Assembly (NCBI RefSeq): GCF_001423845.1
Contig: NZ_LMPM01000003.1
Coordinates: 124,001-188,000 of the forward strand
Source of the DNA: Sphingomonas sp. Leaf357
Lineage (GTDB): Bacteria; Pseudomonadota; Alphaproteobacteria; Sphingomonadales; Sphingomonadaceae
Direction: 5' to 3'
DNA: 64,000 bases
A program made the position numbers and the translations under genes. Shown piece by piece: positions 25,699-34,447 of this stretch; position 1 is the stretch's first letter, and each line of letters opens with the position of its first letter. Below the pieces are notes generated by a model. The model did not search any database, was not told where the DNA came from, and worked only from the letters and a program-made list of their open reading frames with translations.

Positions 25699-26411
25699 GG
25701 ATCGGGCATTACGACTGGTCCGGCGGGACCGAGGCGATGCTACGCTTCGGGCCCGATACCGGCCCGGTCGTGATCGCCGCGCTGCCGCTGTTCGAGGAAG
25801 CCAATCGAACACGGGCGTTCATGGTCTCGATTCTGCGCGCGCTGGCGCAGCGCGAAATCGGCTCGATCCTGCCCGATCTGCCGGGAACCGGGGAAAGCCT
25901 CACCCCGCTCGAAAGCATGACGATCCAGCGCATGCAGGGCGCCTATGAGGATCTCGTTTCCGCGACCGACCGTGAAGGCCGCCGCGCTTATGGTATCGGA
26001 ATCCGCAGCGGCGCATTGCTGGACACGCTTGGCCCGTTGTCCGGCCGCTGGCACTTCGCGCCCCAAAGTGGCGAAGACCTTCTGCGCGAACTTACTCGCG
26101 TCAAGCAGGCCGAACTCGGCATCGCCAAGCCATTGCGCGAAATGTGGTTTCTGGACGGCTCTCGCACTTCGGCCGAGATCGCGGGCAATTCGATCTCCGC
26201 CGACCTGCTGAGCACACTTGCAGTAGAGGCATACGTCGTCGCGCCCGGCACCTCCCGTCGGACCGTGCGACTGATGAGCGATCCGAAGCCCGCCGACGTT
26301 AGGGTCGATGCGGCACCGCTTTGGAGACGCAGCGAGCCGGACAACGATATTGCGCTGGCAGAGTGTCTTGCCAACGACATCGCCGACTGGATCGCAACAT
26401 GCGAAAGCTGA
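25695..26411 (+). CDS. XrtA-associated hydrolase 2 (alpha/beta-hydrolase-like)
   Basis: 238 residues with an alpha/beta hydrolase outline: an N-terminal beta-hairpin, the ALPLFEEANRTRAF loop, and DLPGTGES in the position of the usual hydrolase turn. The nucleophile motif is degenerate (GIGIRSGAL, serine retained). These proteins occur in pairs in exosortase A loci (TIGR03101/TIGR03100). They may release or edit the acyl group from the carrier protein. It overlaps the acyl carrier protein at its start and the next hydrolase by 13 bases at its end. Confidence 0.85.
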   Translation: MRIGHYDWSGGTEAMLRFGPDTGPVVIAALPLFEEANRTRAFMVSILRALAQREIGSILPDLPGTGESLTPLESMTIQRMQGAYEDLVSATDREGRRAYGIGIRSGALLDTLGPLSGRWHFAPQSGEDLLRELTRVKQAELGIAKPLREMWFLDGSRTSAEIAGNSISADLLSTLAVEAYVVAPGTSRRTVRLMSDPKPADVRVDAAPLWRRSEPDNDIALAECLANDIADWIATCES

Positions 26412-27178
26412 TCGCGTTTCCGTGCGCCGGCGAAATGCTGGTTGGTACGCTGGACGAGGGCGGCCACACGAGCGGCCTGCTGATCGTCTCGGGCGGCAAT
26501 GAAGTCCGCGTCGGCGCGCATCGCGGCATGGCCCTGCTCGCGGCACGGTTGGCCGCTGCGGGCATTCCGGTGTTTCGCTACGACCGCCGCGGGATCGGGG
26601 ACTCGACCGGCGAAAATACCGGCTTCGAACATTCCGCCGACGACATGGCCGCAGCACTGGCCACCTTCCGCAAAGAGGCACCCCAAGTCACACGCATCGT
26701 TGGATTTGGAAATTGTGATGCGGCCACCGCGCTTGCATTGTTCCATCGCAAAGCCGGTATCGACGCGCTGGTCCTTGCCAATCCCTGGACGATCGACCAG
26801 CCCGACGACCTCCCCCCGACCGCAGCGATCCGCGCGCGCTACGTGGATCGGCTGAAAAATCCCGGCACGTACCTCAGGCTGGTGCGTGGTGGTATCGATT
26901 TTCGCAAGCTGATCAAGGGCTTGTCCAAGCTATCGGCCAGCCAGCCGCAAGACGCAGGCAGCCTCGCCGTTAGACTGAAGGCGGCAATGGAAACAGCGGA
27001 TAAACCAGTCCGCATTGTCCTGGCCAAAGGCGACGCGACCGCTATCGCCTTTGCCGCATCGGGCGCGGCCGCGAGCCTTACCGCTCAAACTGACGCTTTA
27101 GACACCGCCTCACACAGCTTTGCCCACGCGGGTGACAAGGCGGCACTGGAAGCCATTCTGCGCGCAGCGCTCGCCTGA
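26399..27178 (+). CDS. XrtA-associated hydrolase 1 (alpha/beta hydrolase with cysteine-like elbow)
   Basis: 259 residues of alpha/beta hydrolase type: GGNEVRVGAHRG, then FRYDRRGIGDSTGEN, then the nucleophile elbow VGFGNCDAATAL, where Cys or Asn replaces the usual Ser. This unusual elbow is typical of the exosortase-associated hydrolase 1 group and casts doubt on standard esterase chemistry. A plausible role is thioesterase-like release in the same pathway as the carrier protein. The gene ends 3 bases before the convergent trxB stop. Confidence 0.85.
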   Translation: MRKLIAFPCAGEMLVGTLDEGGHTSGLLIVSGGNEVRVGAHRGMALLAARLAAAGIPVFRYDRRGIGDSTGENTGFEHSADDMAAALATFRKEAPQVTRIVGFGNCDAATALALFHRKAGIDALVLANPWTIDQPDDLPPTAAIRARYVDRLKNPGTYLRLVRGGIDFRKLIKGLSKLSASQPQDAGSLAVRLKAAMETADKPVRIVLAKGDATAIAFAASGAAASLTAQTDALDTASHSFAHAGDKAALEAILRAALA

Positions 27179-27181
27179 AGC

Positions 27182-28147
27182 CTATTCCGCCGCCTCGGCG
27201 AGTTCGAACTCCGCCTCCGCCAGAAAACGTTCGGCATCCAATGCGGCCATGCAACCGGTGCCCGCCGCGGTCACGGCCTGGCGATAGATCTTGTCCATCA
27301 CGTCGCCGCACGCGAACACGCCGGGGACGCTGGTCTTCGTGCTGCCGGTCTGCACCGCGATGTACCCGTCCGAATCGAGATCGAGATGGCCGCGGAACAG
27401 TTCGGTCGCCGGGTGATGCCCGATCGCGACGAACCCGCCTTCCACATCCAGACGCGACATCTCTCCGGTCACAGTATCGCGCAACTCTAGCGCGACAAGG
27501 CCACTGGCACCGCCGCCATCGACGAACTGCGCGACCTCCTTGTTCCACAACACGTTGACGCTCTTGTGCGCAAACAGCCGTTCCTGCAGGATTTTCTCCG
27601 CACGGAAGCTGTCGCGGCGGTGAATCAACGTCACGTCGGGCGAATGATTTGTCAGGTACAGCGCCTCTTCGACCGCCGTGTTGCCGCCGCCGATCACCGC
27701 CACCTTCTTGCCGCGATAGAAGAAACCGTCGCAGGTCGCGCAGGCGCTAACGCCCTTGCCCTTCAACACCTCCTCGCTGTCGAGGCCAAGCCACTTGGCC
27801 TGCGCGCCGGTTGCGATAACAAGCACGTCGCCCTCGTACACATCGCCGCCATCGCCGATCAGGCGGAACGGACGCCGGGTGAGATCGACCTCGACGATCG
27901 TGTCCCACATCAGCCGCGTACCGACATGCTCGGCCTGCGCCTGCATCTGCTCCATCAGCCACGGTCCCTGGATCACGTCCTTGAAGCCGGGATAATTCTC
28001 GACGTCCGTCGTGGTGGTGAGCTGCCCGCCAGGCTGGATGCCCTGCACGACGATCGGCGCCATCCCGGCCCGTGCGCCATAGATCGCGGCGGACAGGCCG
28101 GCCGGGCCGGAGCCGAGGATGAGCATCTTCGTCGTGTGCGTGGTCAT
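27182..28147 (-). CDS. trxB: Thioredoxin-disulfide reductase
   Basis: A 321-residue flavoprotein that uses NADPH to reduce thioredoxin in the cytoplasm. FAD binding is seen in ILGSGPAGLSAAIYGARAG, the redox-active CATC in SACATCDGFFYRG (about residues 136-139), the NADPH site in VIGGGNTAVEEALYL, and the C-terminal FAD site in VFACGDVMDKIYRQAVTAAG. The length is typical. The frame is clean, with an ATG start. It has its own short promoter region shared with a palindromic repeat upstream. Confidence 0.96.
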   Translation of the reverse strand: MTTHTTKMLILGSGPAGLSAAIYGARAGMAPIVVQGIQPGGQLTTTTDVENYPGFKDVIQGPWLMEQMQAQAEHVGTRLMWDTIVEVDLTRRPFRLIGDGGDVYEGDVLVIATGAQAKWLGLDSEEVLKGKGVSACATCDGFFYRGKKVAVIGGGNTAVEEALYLTNHSPDVTLIHRRDSFRAEKILQERLFAHKSVNVLWNKEVAQFVDGGGASGLVALELRDTVTGEMSRLDVEGGFVAIGHHPATELFRGHLDLDSDGYIAVQTGSTKTSVPGVFACGDVMDKIYRQAVTAAGTGCMAALDAERFLAEAEFELAEAAE

Positions 28148-28275
28148 GGATTTTGTCCGTACTGGGTTTCGGCGCTTCTAGGGGGCGCTTGCGTCAGGAT
28201 GCAACATGGGAGGGAGTGGCAGCGAGGAAAAGGACAGGGAAACTTGTGGATGGGGAAGCGCCAATTGCCCAATCC

Positions 28276-28361
28276 GTCACCCCGGGCTTGTTCCGGGGTC
28301 CACTGTGCCGCAAATTCGCCGCTGACGATCGTGCTGTCCGGTGGCCCCCGGAACCCGTGAC
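28276..28361. repeat. Palindromic repeat, family A, degenerate copy
   Basis: The left arm GTCACCCCGGGCTTGTTCCG is intact. The right arm (GGTGGCCCCCGGAACCCGTG) has lost several bases of the conserved core. It lies upstream of trxB on the minus strand and just before the cyclophilin gene on the plus strand. Confidence 0.8.
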
Positions 28362-28383
28362 GACGAATTTTGGGAGATGAAGC

Positions 28384-28992
28384 GTGCTTAGACTGATCTT
28401 CGCCATGACGCTGGCGGCACAGGCCACACCGGCGCCCGTCCCGGTTTCGCCACCACCCCCCGCCACCGTCCGCGTCGCGCTCGACACGACCGAGGGCCGC
28501 ATCGTGATCGAACTGGAAAAGGGCCGCGCGCCGATCACCACCGCCAACTTCCTGAAATATGTCGATCAGAAGCGGCTCGACGGCATCGGTTTCTACCGTA
28601 CCGCCAAGGCTGGCCCGCATTTCGGCTTCGTCCAGTTCGGGGTGCAGAACGCCCCCAAGCGCGTGCTTCCGCCGATCAAGCACGAACCCACCACGCTGAC
28701 CGGCCTCAAGCATCTCGACGGCACGATCTCGATCGCACGCTATGCGCCCGGCACCGCGAACGGCGATTTCACGATCATGGTCGGCGATCAGCCCAGTCTG
28801 GACGCCGACCCGTCCGCACCGGGCGACAATCAGGGCTATGCCGCGTTCGGCCATGTCGTGGAGGGGATGGACGTGATCCAGAAGATCTTCGACTCGCCCA
28901 CCTCGCCCACCGCCGGAGAGGGCGTAATGAGGGGCCAGATGATCGTACCGCCGATCCTGATCAAGACGGCGCGGCGCGTCGCGGCGACATGA
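28384..28992 (+). CDS. Peptidyl-prolyl cis-trans isomerase (cyclophilin)
   Basis: 202 residues of the cyclophilin type. Visible blocks are VALDTTEGRIVIELEKGRAPIT, TANFLKYVDQ, GIGFYRTAKAG, and a late AAFGHVVEGMDVIQKI. It should catalyse proline isomerisation during protein folding. The first 20 residues are hydrophobic followed by a proline-rich stretch, so it is probably secreted or membrane-anchored in the periplasm. The start is a GTG behind a GGAG Shine-Dalgarno. Typical active-site Arg/Phe residues (FYRT) are present, but QFSIFN-type residues are altered. Confidence 0.85.
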   Translation: MLRLIFAMTLAAQATPAPVPVSPPPPATVRVALDTTEGRIVIELEKGRAPITTANFLKYVDQKRLDGIGFYRTAKAGPHFGFVQFGVQNAPKRVLPPIKHEPTTLTGLKHLDGTISIARYAPGTANGDFTIMVGDQPSLDADPSAPGDNQGYAAFGHVVEGMDVIQKIFDSPTSPTAGEGVMRGQMIVPPILIKTARRVAAT

Positions 28993-29005
28993 GAATAATC
29001 GCGAG

Positions 29006-29082
29006 TGGTAGCGAAGGAGGGACTTGAACCCCCGACCCCAGGATTATGATTCCCGTGCTCTAACCAACTGAGCTACTTCGCC
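29006..29082 (-). tRNA. tRNA-Met (CAT)
   Basis: A full cloverleaf can be drawn: acceptor GGCGAAG/CTTCGCT, D-arm AGCTCAGTTGGTTAGAGC, anticodon loop ATCATAA with anticodon CAT in a 5-bp stem, T-arm with GGTTCAAGTCC, discriminator A and an encoded CCA. The lack of the initiator-type C-A mismatch at the acceptor start indicates an elongator methionine tRNA. Confidence 0.93.
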
Positions 29083-29149
29083 GTACCCGGTGTGCGGGAA
29101 CGCGTTTCCACTCGCGAGGCGCGGGCTATAGGAACCGCGCCCGAAGCGG

Positions 29150-29671
29150 TCAAGCGAACATATGACGCGACAGCGGCTCCCATGGCCCGCCACGATACCA
29201 CCAGCTCGCCAGCCCCGCGATCGCGACCGGTCGGGGGTGGAATTCCACCTCCAGCGCGGCCTGCAACGCCTTGGCCTGATAGGGTTCGACCTTGTTCTGG
29301 ACCGTGACGTGCGGACGCCAACCGGCCGAATCCTGCGGCGTCAGCATCGACGCGAAGGCATCGCGCAACCGATCGCGGATATCCTCGAGTTCGAGCGATT
29401 CGATGCGGAATGCCACCCCGCGCCCCAGCGACATCAGCCCCGCCACCCGTGCGGCCGGGGCAGGCACGCCGCGCGTTTCCCCCGCCAGCCGCTGCTTCAG
29501 TTCCACCTCCAGCGATGGCGGCAGGTGATGGAACATCGTCAGATGCGCCGCCAACTGGTTGCGTTCGGGTGGAAAATGCGCACGCCGCAAGCCATCGAAA
29601 TACGTCGCGTCGCCCTTGCCGAACAACGCCGTCACGATGATCGGCGCGGCAGCCGGTGGATCCTGGGTCAA
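29150..29671 (-). CDS. 2'-5' RNA ligase-family protein (2H phosphoesterase)
   Basis: 173 residues with two HxT motifs: [11 protein letters not shown] near residue 37 and RPHVTVQNK near residue 109, the pair that defines 2H phosphoesterases/2'-5' RNA ligases. Members open or make 2'-5' or cyclic phosphate bonds in RNA or nucleotides; the bacterial role is not settled. The start is a TTG that overlaps the kup stop (TTGA), so translation is coupled to the potassium transporter. A longer open frame exists upstream but belongs to the kup shadow. Confidence 0.82.
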   Translation of the reverse strand: MTQDPPAAAPIIVTALFGKGDATYFDGLRRAHFPPERNQLAAHLTMFHHLPPSLEVELKQRLAGETRGVPAPAARVAGLMSLGRGVAFRIESLELEDIRDRLRDAFASMLTPQDSAGWRPHVTVQNKVEPYQAKALQAALEVEFHPRPVAIAGLASWWYRGGPWEPLSRHMFA

Positions 29672-31590
29672 ATCTCGACCTGGCTGCCCAGTTCGACCAC
29701 GCGGTTGGTCGGCAGGCGGAAGAACTCCATCGCGCTTTCTGCATTGCGCAGCATCCAGGCGAACAGCTTTTCGCGCCAGATCATCATCCCAGGCCGCTCG
29801 GACGCCAGCAAGGTCTGGCGCGAGAGGAAGAAGCTGGTGTCCATCATACGGAAATCCGCACCGCATTGCGTGATCCGCGCCAGCGCCGCCGGCACGTCCG
29901 GCTCCTGCATGAAGCCGTATTTCAGGACCATGCGGTGGAAGCCCTGATCGAGATCCTCAAGGTGGCAGCGCCCGTCATCGGGATAATACGGCACGTCCAT
30001 CACCTTGACGGTAAGCAGAATGATGCGCTCGTGCAGCACCTTGTTATGCTTGAGGTTGTGGAGCAGCGCATGCGGCACACCGGCGGGCGAAGAGGTCATG
30101 AACACCGCCGTACCGGGCACGCGCGTGGCGGAGGTCGCGGCGGACTGGATGAACACCTTGATCGGCATCGCCGCCTCGCGCATCCGCTCGATCATCAACT
30201 GCCGCCCCTTCGACCACGTCGTCAGGAAGGTGAAGATGATCAGCCCCGCGAGCAGCGGAAACCAGCCACCAGCCGGCACCTTCGTCAGGTTCGCTGCGAA
30301 ATACGCGCCATCCACGACGAAGAAAAGCCCCAGCAACGGAATGGCATAGCGCCGTTTCCAACCCCACAGCTTGAACAGGACGACCGCAAGCAGGCAGGTA
30401 TCGATCAGCATCGCCCCCGTCACCGCGATGCCATAAGCCGAGGTGAGATTGGACGAGGTGCGGAAAAACATCACCAGCAACAACACCATTGTCAGCAGCA
30501 TCCAGTTGACCAGCGGGATGTAGATCTGCCCCGCCGTGGCCGCACTGGTATGCTCAATGCGCAGGCGCGGCATGAAGCCCAACTGGATCGCCTGTTGCGT
30601 TACCGAGAATGCGCCCGAGATCACCGCCTGAGACGCGATCACCGCCGCGCAGGTCGCCAGGATGACCAGAGGCAGTTGCAGACCGGTCGGCGCCAGATTG
30701 TAGAACGGGCTGACCAGTGCCGCCGCGCCCTCCCGTGAGAGCAACGCGCCCTGCCCCATGTAATTCGCCATCAGGGCCGGCAGCACGAAGAACAGCCACG
30801 ACACGCGGATCGGATTGCGCCCGAAATGCCCCATATCGGCGTACAGCGCCTCCGCTCCCGTCACCGCCAGCACCACCGACCCGAGGGCCAGGAACGCGCG
30901 CAGAGGATCGAGATAGAAGAATTCCAGCGCGTAATGCGGCGAGAATGCCCAAAGGATCTCCGGCGTCTGCCACACGCTGATCACGCCCAAGGTCGCGATC
31001 ACCGCGAAATAGGTCAGCATGATCGGTCCGAAGAACAGCCCAACCTTCGACGTGCCGCTACGCTGGATCGAGAACAGGCCGATGATGATCACCACCGCGA
31101 TCGGCAGCACGAGTCCACCGAACGCCGGCGCGGCGACCGCAAGCCCTTCGACCGCCGACAGTACCGAGACCGCCGGCGTGATCATGCTGTCGCCATAGAA
31201 AAGGGCCGTCGCGAACACGCCCAGCAAGATGATGCCGCGCGACCAGCGCTTCATCTGCGTGCGGCCGGAGATCAGCGCGAGCAAGGCCAGGCTGCCACCC
31301 TCGCCCTTATTGTCCGCGCGCATGATGATCGAGACGTATTTCAGCGAAACGACGATCATCATCGACCAGAACATCAGGCTGACGACCCCCATGATGTGCA
31401 CCGGGTCCAGCGCGAGCGGATGATGGCCGTGGAACGTCTCGCGAAACGCGTAGAGCGGGCTGGTGCCGATATCGCCGAACACCACGCCGATCGCGCCGAG
31501 CGCGAGTTTGGGCAGACCATCCTTATGATGGCCTCCGGTCAGGTGCGGGTCGCTGCCGTCGCGATCTTCGGTCGGGATATCGGTGGTCAC
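29668..31590 (-). CDS. kup: Kup-type potassium uptake transporter
   Basis: A 640-residue inner-membrane potassium:proton symporter of the KUP/HAK family. The first 430 residues hold about 12 helices and include the signature [20 protein letters not shown] near residue 33 and [12 protein letters not shown]. The C-terminal 190 residues form a hydrophilic cytoplasmic domain ([20 protein letters not shown]). The length is normal. The start is a GTG with weak Shine-Dalgarno support, so an alternative a few codons downstream is possible. It is followed by the RNA-ligase-like gene in an overlapping operon. Confidence 0.95.
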   Translation of the reverse strand: MTTDIPTEDRDGSDPHLTGGHHKDGLPKLALGAIGVVFGDIGTSPLYAFRETFHGHHPLALDPVHIMGVVSLMFWSMMIVVSLKYVSIIMRADNKGEGGSLALLALISGRTQMKRWSRGIILLGVFATALFYGDSMITPAVSVLSAVEGLAVAAPAFGGLVLPIAVVIIIGLFSIQRSGTSKVGLFFGPIMLTYFAVIATLGVISVWQTPEILWAFSPHYALEFFYLDPLRAFLALGSVVLAVTGAEALYADMGHFGRNPIRVSWLFFVLPALMANYMGQGALLSREGAAALVSPFYNLAPTGLQLPLVILATCAAVIASQAVISGAFSVTQQAIQLGFMPRLRIEHTSAATAGQIYIPLVNWMLLTMVLLLVMFFRTSSNLTSAYGIAVTGAMLIDTCLLAVVLFKLWGWKRRYAIPLLGLFFVVDGAYFAANLTKVPAGGWFPLLAGLIIFTFLTTWSKGRQLMIERMREAAMPIKVFIQSAATSATRVPGTAVFMTSSPAGVPHALLHNLKHNKVLHERIILLTVKVMDVPYYPDDGRCHLEDLDQGFHRMVLKYGFMQEPDVPAALARITQCGADFRMMDTSFFLSRQTLLASERPGMMIWREKLFAWMLRNAESAMEFFRLPTNRVVELGSQVEI

Positions 31591-31720
31591 GGACGGACCA
31601 TTCGTATCCGCATTACAACATCATACATCATTGGAAGTTCGCCGACGCGCCCCCTTGGCCCGAAGATCGGCGACTTACACCCGCGCGAGGTCCCCCGCAA
31701 ACGTTCTCCGCCATGGCCGG

Positions 31721-32200
31721 TCATGACGCGCCACCAAACAGCGCGTCGGCCTCGCCGCGCGTCGGCACGGCGCGCAGTACGAAACTGCTGCTGATCGTGT
31801 TGACGCCGGGCAAACGGCCGAGATGTTCGCGGTGCAGCCGCTCGTAATCGTCGAGATCACGACAGACGATCTTCAGCCGGTAATCCTGCGCGCCGGATAC
31901 CAGGGCACATTCGACCACCCCGTCGATCTGCGCCACCGCCCGCTCAAACTGCGCCAGGTCCTCATCGACCTGCGTGCCGAGCGTGATGTCGACCAACGCA
32001 GTAACCCGAAACCCGAGTCGACGATGTCCGAGATGCGCTCCGTATCCCAGAATATGGCCCGACGCCTCCAACGCCTGGATCCGGCGTGTGCAAGCGGATT
32101 GCGACAGCCCGACCCGCGCGGCAATATTGCTCACCGATGCGCGCGCATCTGCCGCCAATTGCTGGAGAATCCCCGAATCGATTCGATCTATCTGCATCAT
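31721..32200 (-). CDS. Lrp/AsnC-family transcriptional regulator
   Basis: 159 residues: an N-terminal winged helix (IDRIDSGILQQLAADARASVSNIAARVGLSQSACTRRIQALE) and a C-terminal RAM/ActD ligand-binding domain (VDEDLAQFERAVAQIDGVVECALVSGAQDYRLKIVCRD). It senses an amino acid and binds DNA as dimers or octamers. It is divergent from alanine dehydrogenase (132 bases between the starts), and such pairs usually mean the regulator controls ald in response to alanine. The ATG at 32200 has a GAGTGG-type Shine-Dalgarno; one codon downstream is a second ATG. Confidence 0.9.
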   Translation of the reverse strand: MMQIDRIDSGILQQLAADARASVSNIAARVGLSQSACTRRIQALEASGHILGYGAHLGHRRLGFRVTALVDITLGTQVDEDLAQFERAVAQIDGVVECALVSGAQDYRLKIVCRDLDDYERLHREHLGRLPGVNTISSSFVLRAVPTRGEADALFGGAS

Positions 32201-32220
32201 TTCCACTCCGAGAAATGGGA

Positions 32221-32239
32221 TTGCAGAAATATTATGCAA
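32221..32239. promoter_or_regulatory. Dyad in the lrp-ald intergenic region (candidate operator)
   Basis: TTGCAGAAATATTATGCAA is an imperfect palindrome (TTGCA-N9-TGCAA) with an AT-rich centre, standing out in a GC-rich region between two divergent starts. Lrp-type proteins bind such AT-centred dyads. The pairing is visible; binding is inferred. Confidence 0.5.
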
Positions 32240-32331
32240 GCGGCACCGTCCGCGCCATAGGTCTTTGCAGAGATTCCAGATCGGAATTGCGATACTGTAT
32301 CGTCATCTCATCTCTGTCCGGAGTTTTCGTG

Positions 32332-33438
32332 ATGCGCGTCGGTGTCCCCAAGGAAATCAAGAACCACGAATATCGCGTCGGGTTGACGCCGCCTTCGGTA
32401 GTCGAGCTGATCGCGCAGGGTCACACGGTCGCGGTGCAGACCGGCGCGGGCCTGGGCATCGATTTCGAGGATCAGGATTATATCGACGCCGGCGCGACGA
32501 TCCTGCCCGACGCCGCGAGCGTCTTCGCCGCCAGCGACATGATCGTGAAGGTCAAGGAGCCGCAGCCGAGCGAGATCGCGTTGCTGGAACCTCGCCACCT
32601 ACTGTTCACCTATCTCCATCTCGCCGCGGACAAGCCGCAGGCCGAGGGGTTGATGAAGTCCGGCGCGACCTGCATCGCCTATGAGACGGTGACCGCGAAC
32701 GATCGCTCGCTGCCGCTGCTCAAGCCGATGTCGGAAGTTGCCGGCCGCATGTCGATCCAGGTCGGCGCACATTATCTCGAGAAGGAGCAAGGCGGGCGCG
32801 GCGTGCTGCTCGGCGGCGTACCCGGCGTGGCCCCGGCGCGGGTCGCGATCCTCGGCGGCGGCGTCTCGGGCGTCAACGCGGCGCAGATGGCGGTCGGCAT
32901 GCGCGCCGACGTGACGATCTACGACATCTCGAACGCGCGCCTCGCCGAACTCGACATGTTCTTCTCCAGCCAGATCAAGACCGCCTATGCCAGCAAGGCG
33001 GCGATCGCGGCGGCGGTGAAGAACGCGCATCTCGTCATCGGCGCTGTGCTCGTGCCCGGCGCGGCCGCTCCCAAGCTCGTCACGCGCGAGATGCTCAAGA
33101 CGATGAAGCGTGGGTCGGTGCTGGTCGATATCGCGATCGATCAGGGCGGCTGCTTCGAGACCAGCCATGCGACGACGCACGACAATCCGGTGTTCGAAGT
33201 CGACGGCGTGATCCATTATTGCGTCGCCAACATGCCCGGCGCGGTCGCCCGCACCAGCACCTTCGCGCTCAACAACGCGACGCTGCCGTTCGTGCTGAAG
33301 CTCGCCAATCTCGGCGCGGAGGGCGCGATGAAGGCGGATCCGCATCTCGCCAACGGCCTCAACGTCTACAAGGGCAAGATCGCGTTCAAGGCCGTCGCGG
33401 ACGATCTCGATCTGCCGTACGAGGCGTGGAACGGATAA
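32332..33438 (+). CDS. ald: Alanine dehydrogenase
   Basis: 368 residues of NAD-dependent alanine dehydrogenase, interconverting alanine with pyruvate and ammonia. The N-terminal MRVGVPKEIKNHEYRVGLTP is diagnostic, VKVKEPQPSE holds the active-site lysine region, HLAADKPQA the catalytic histidine, and GGVPGVAPARVAILGGGVSG the NAD-binding Rossmann turn. Start ATG with GGAG 8 bases upstream. Divergent to an Lrp/AsnC gene, so alanine-induced expression is likely. It allows alanine to serve as carbon and nitrogen source. Confidence 0.96.
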   Translation: MRVGVPKEIKNHEYRVGLTPPSVVELIAQGHTVAVQTGAGLGIDFEDQDYIDAGATILPDAASVFAASDMIVKVKEPQPSEIALLEPRHLLFTYLHLAADKPQAEGLMKSGATCIAYETVTANDRSLPLLKPMSEVAGRMSIQVGAHYLEKEQGGRGVLLGGVPGVAPARVAILGGGVSGVNAAQMAVGMRADVTIYDISNARLAELDMFFSSQIKTAYASKAAIAAAVKNAHLVIGAVLVPGAAAPKLVTREMLKTMKRGSVLVDIAIDQGGCFETSHATTHDNPVFEVDGVIHYCVANMPGAVARTSTFALNNATLPFVLKLANLGAEGAMKADPHLANGLNVYKGKIAFKAVADDLDLPYEAWNG

Positions 33439-33477
33439 GGAACATGGCCGTTGGAGTGTTTCGAAAGGAACACTCCG

Positions 33478-33696
33478 ATGACCGACCAGAACCCGAAAGA
33501 CCACCCTACCGGCAACGCCGAGAAGGACCCGGACGACTGGACCACCGGCGACGAGCCGATGACCGGTGCCCAGGCCAGCTATCTCAAGACGCTCAGCGAA
33601 GAAGCGCACGAGGAATTCAACGACACGCTGACCAAGGCGGATGCATCGAAGCGGATCGACGCGCTGCAGTCGAAAACCGGGCGCGGGTCCGACTAG
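33478..33696 (+). CDS. DUF3072-type small hydrophilic protein
   Basis: A 72-residue acidic protein. The sequence shows EKDPDDWTTGDEPMTGAQASYLKTLSEEAHEEF followed by a short helix, matching the DUF3072 family, whose function is unknown. It is highly charged, lacks any membrane or signal segment, and should be cytoplasmic. The start ATG has an AAAGGA Shine-Dalgarno. It follows ald by 40 bases and might be co-transcribed. Confidence 0.8.
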   Translation: MTDQNPKDHPTGNAEKDPDDWTTGDEPMTGAQASYLKTLSEEAHEEFNDTLTKADASKRIDALQSKTGRGSD

Positions 33697-33711
33697 GGCC
33701 CCGCCCAAATC

Positions 33712-33792
33712 GTCATCCCGGCGCAGGCTGGGATCTCTGTGGGGTGGGCGCGACGCTCGCCTCAACGAGACCCCAGCCTACGCTGGGGTGAC
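33712..33792. repeat. Palindromic repeat, family F
   Basis: Arms GTCATCCCGGCGCAGGCTGG and its near complement (CCCCAGCCTACGCTGGGGTG) flank a CG-rich spacer. It lies between the convergent DUF3072 and ccmI 3' ends, so it may act as a terminator-like hairpin. Confidence 0.88.
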
Positions 33793-33802
33793 GACTTTGG
33801 GA

Positions 33803-34447
33803 CTATCGCACCCCGGCGCGCTGTCGCTCCGTCGCCGCCAGAAAGCGATCCAACAGCGCCAGTCGCGCGGCCAGTTCCGGATAATAGGACAGGGTCTTTG
33901 GCGTCAGCGCTACCGCCCGCGCCCAATAATCCCGCGCCTTGGCGAACTCCCCGGCCCGCACATATGCCAGCCCGGCAAAGAATGGCGGCGCGGGCTGCCT
34001 GGGTGCCAGGCGCGCCGCCTGCTGGAACGCGAACAGCGCGCTCGGGGAAACCTGCCCGCCGTCGTGCGCGGCAAGGGCGCTGCCGAGGCCAGTCCACAGC
34101 GCGTAGCTCTGCGGATATTTGTTGATCCCCGCCAACACCATCCACACCGCTGCGCCGGTATCCCCGGCGCGCGTCATGCCGTCCGAGGCGACGAGATAGG
34201 CGCCATCCCCGGTGAACCGGCCCACCATCGCATCGCGCAGCGCGATCAGATCGGGATCGACAACGATCGGGTCGGCCGCCGCCTTGACCGGATGGCCCGG
34301 CAACATCGGCTCGCCCTGCAAGGCATAACCGGCCGCACCGAGCATCAATGCCGATCCGACGAACGCCCAAAGCCCGCGCGGCAGTCCGATCCGCCACAGC
34401 AAGGCGAAGATGCACGCGCCGATCACCGCCAGCATCGCCCAGCCCAT
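33803..34447 (-). CDS. ccmI: CcmI-like cytochrome c maturation TPR protein
   Basis: 214 residues with two N-terminal membrane helices (MGWAMLAVIGACIFALLWR and LWAFVGSALMLGAAGYAL) followed by a TPR-rich periplasmic region (YVRAGEFAKARDYWARAVALTP). It probably binds and presents apocytochrome c to the CcmFH heme-lyase complex. The ATG overlaps the ccmH stop (TGATG). It is last in the ccmC-I operon. The fit to the family is by context and TPR plus membrane layout; sequence signatures are weak. Confidence 0.82.
   Translation of the reverse strand: MGWAMLAVIGACIFALLWRIGLPRGLWAFVGSALMLGAAGYALQGEPMLPGHPVKAAADPIVVDPDLIALRDAMVGRFTGDGAYLVASDGMTRAGDTGAAVWMVLAGINKYPQSYALWTGLGSALAAHDGGQVSPSALFAFQQAARLAPRQPAPPFFAGLAYVRAGEFAKARDYWARAVALTPKTLSYYPELAARLALLDRFLAATERQRAGVR

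Noticed and set aside
9657..27178. PEP-CTERM substrate gene in the XrtA island
   Set aside because: No open frame ends in a PEP motif followed by a hydrophobic helix and a basic tail.
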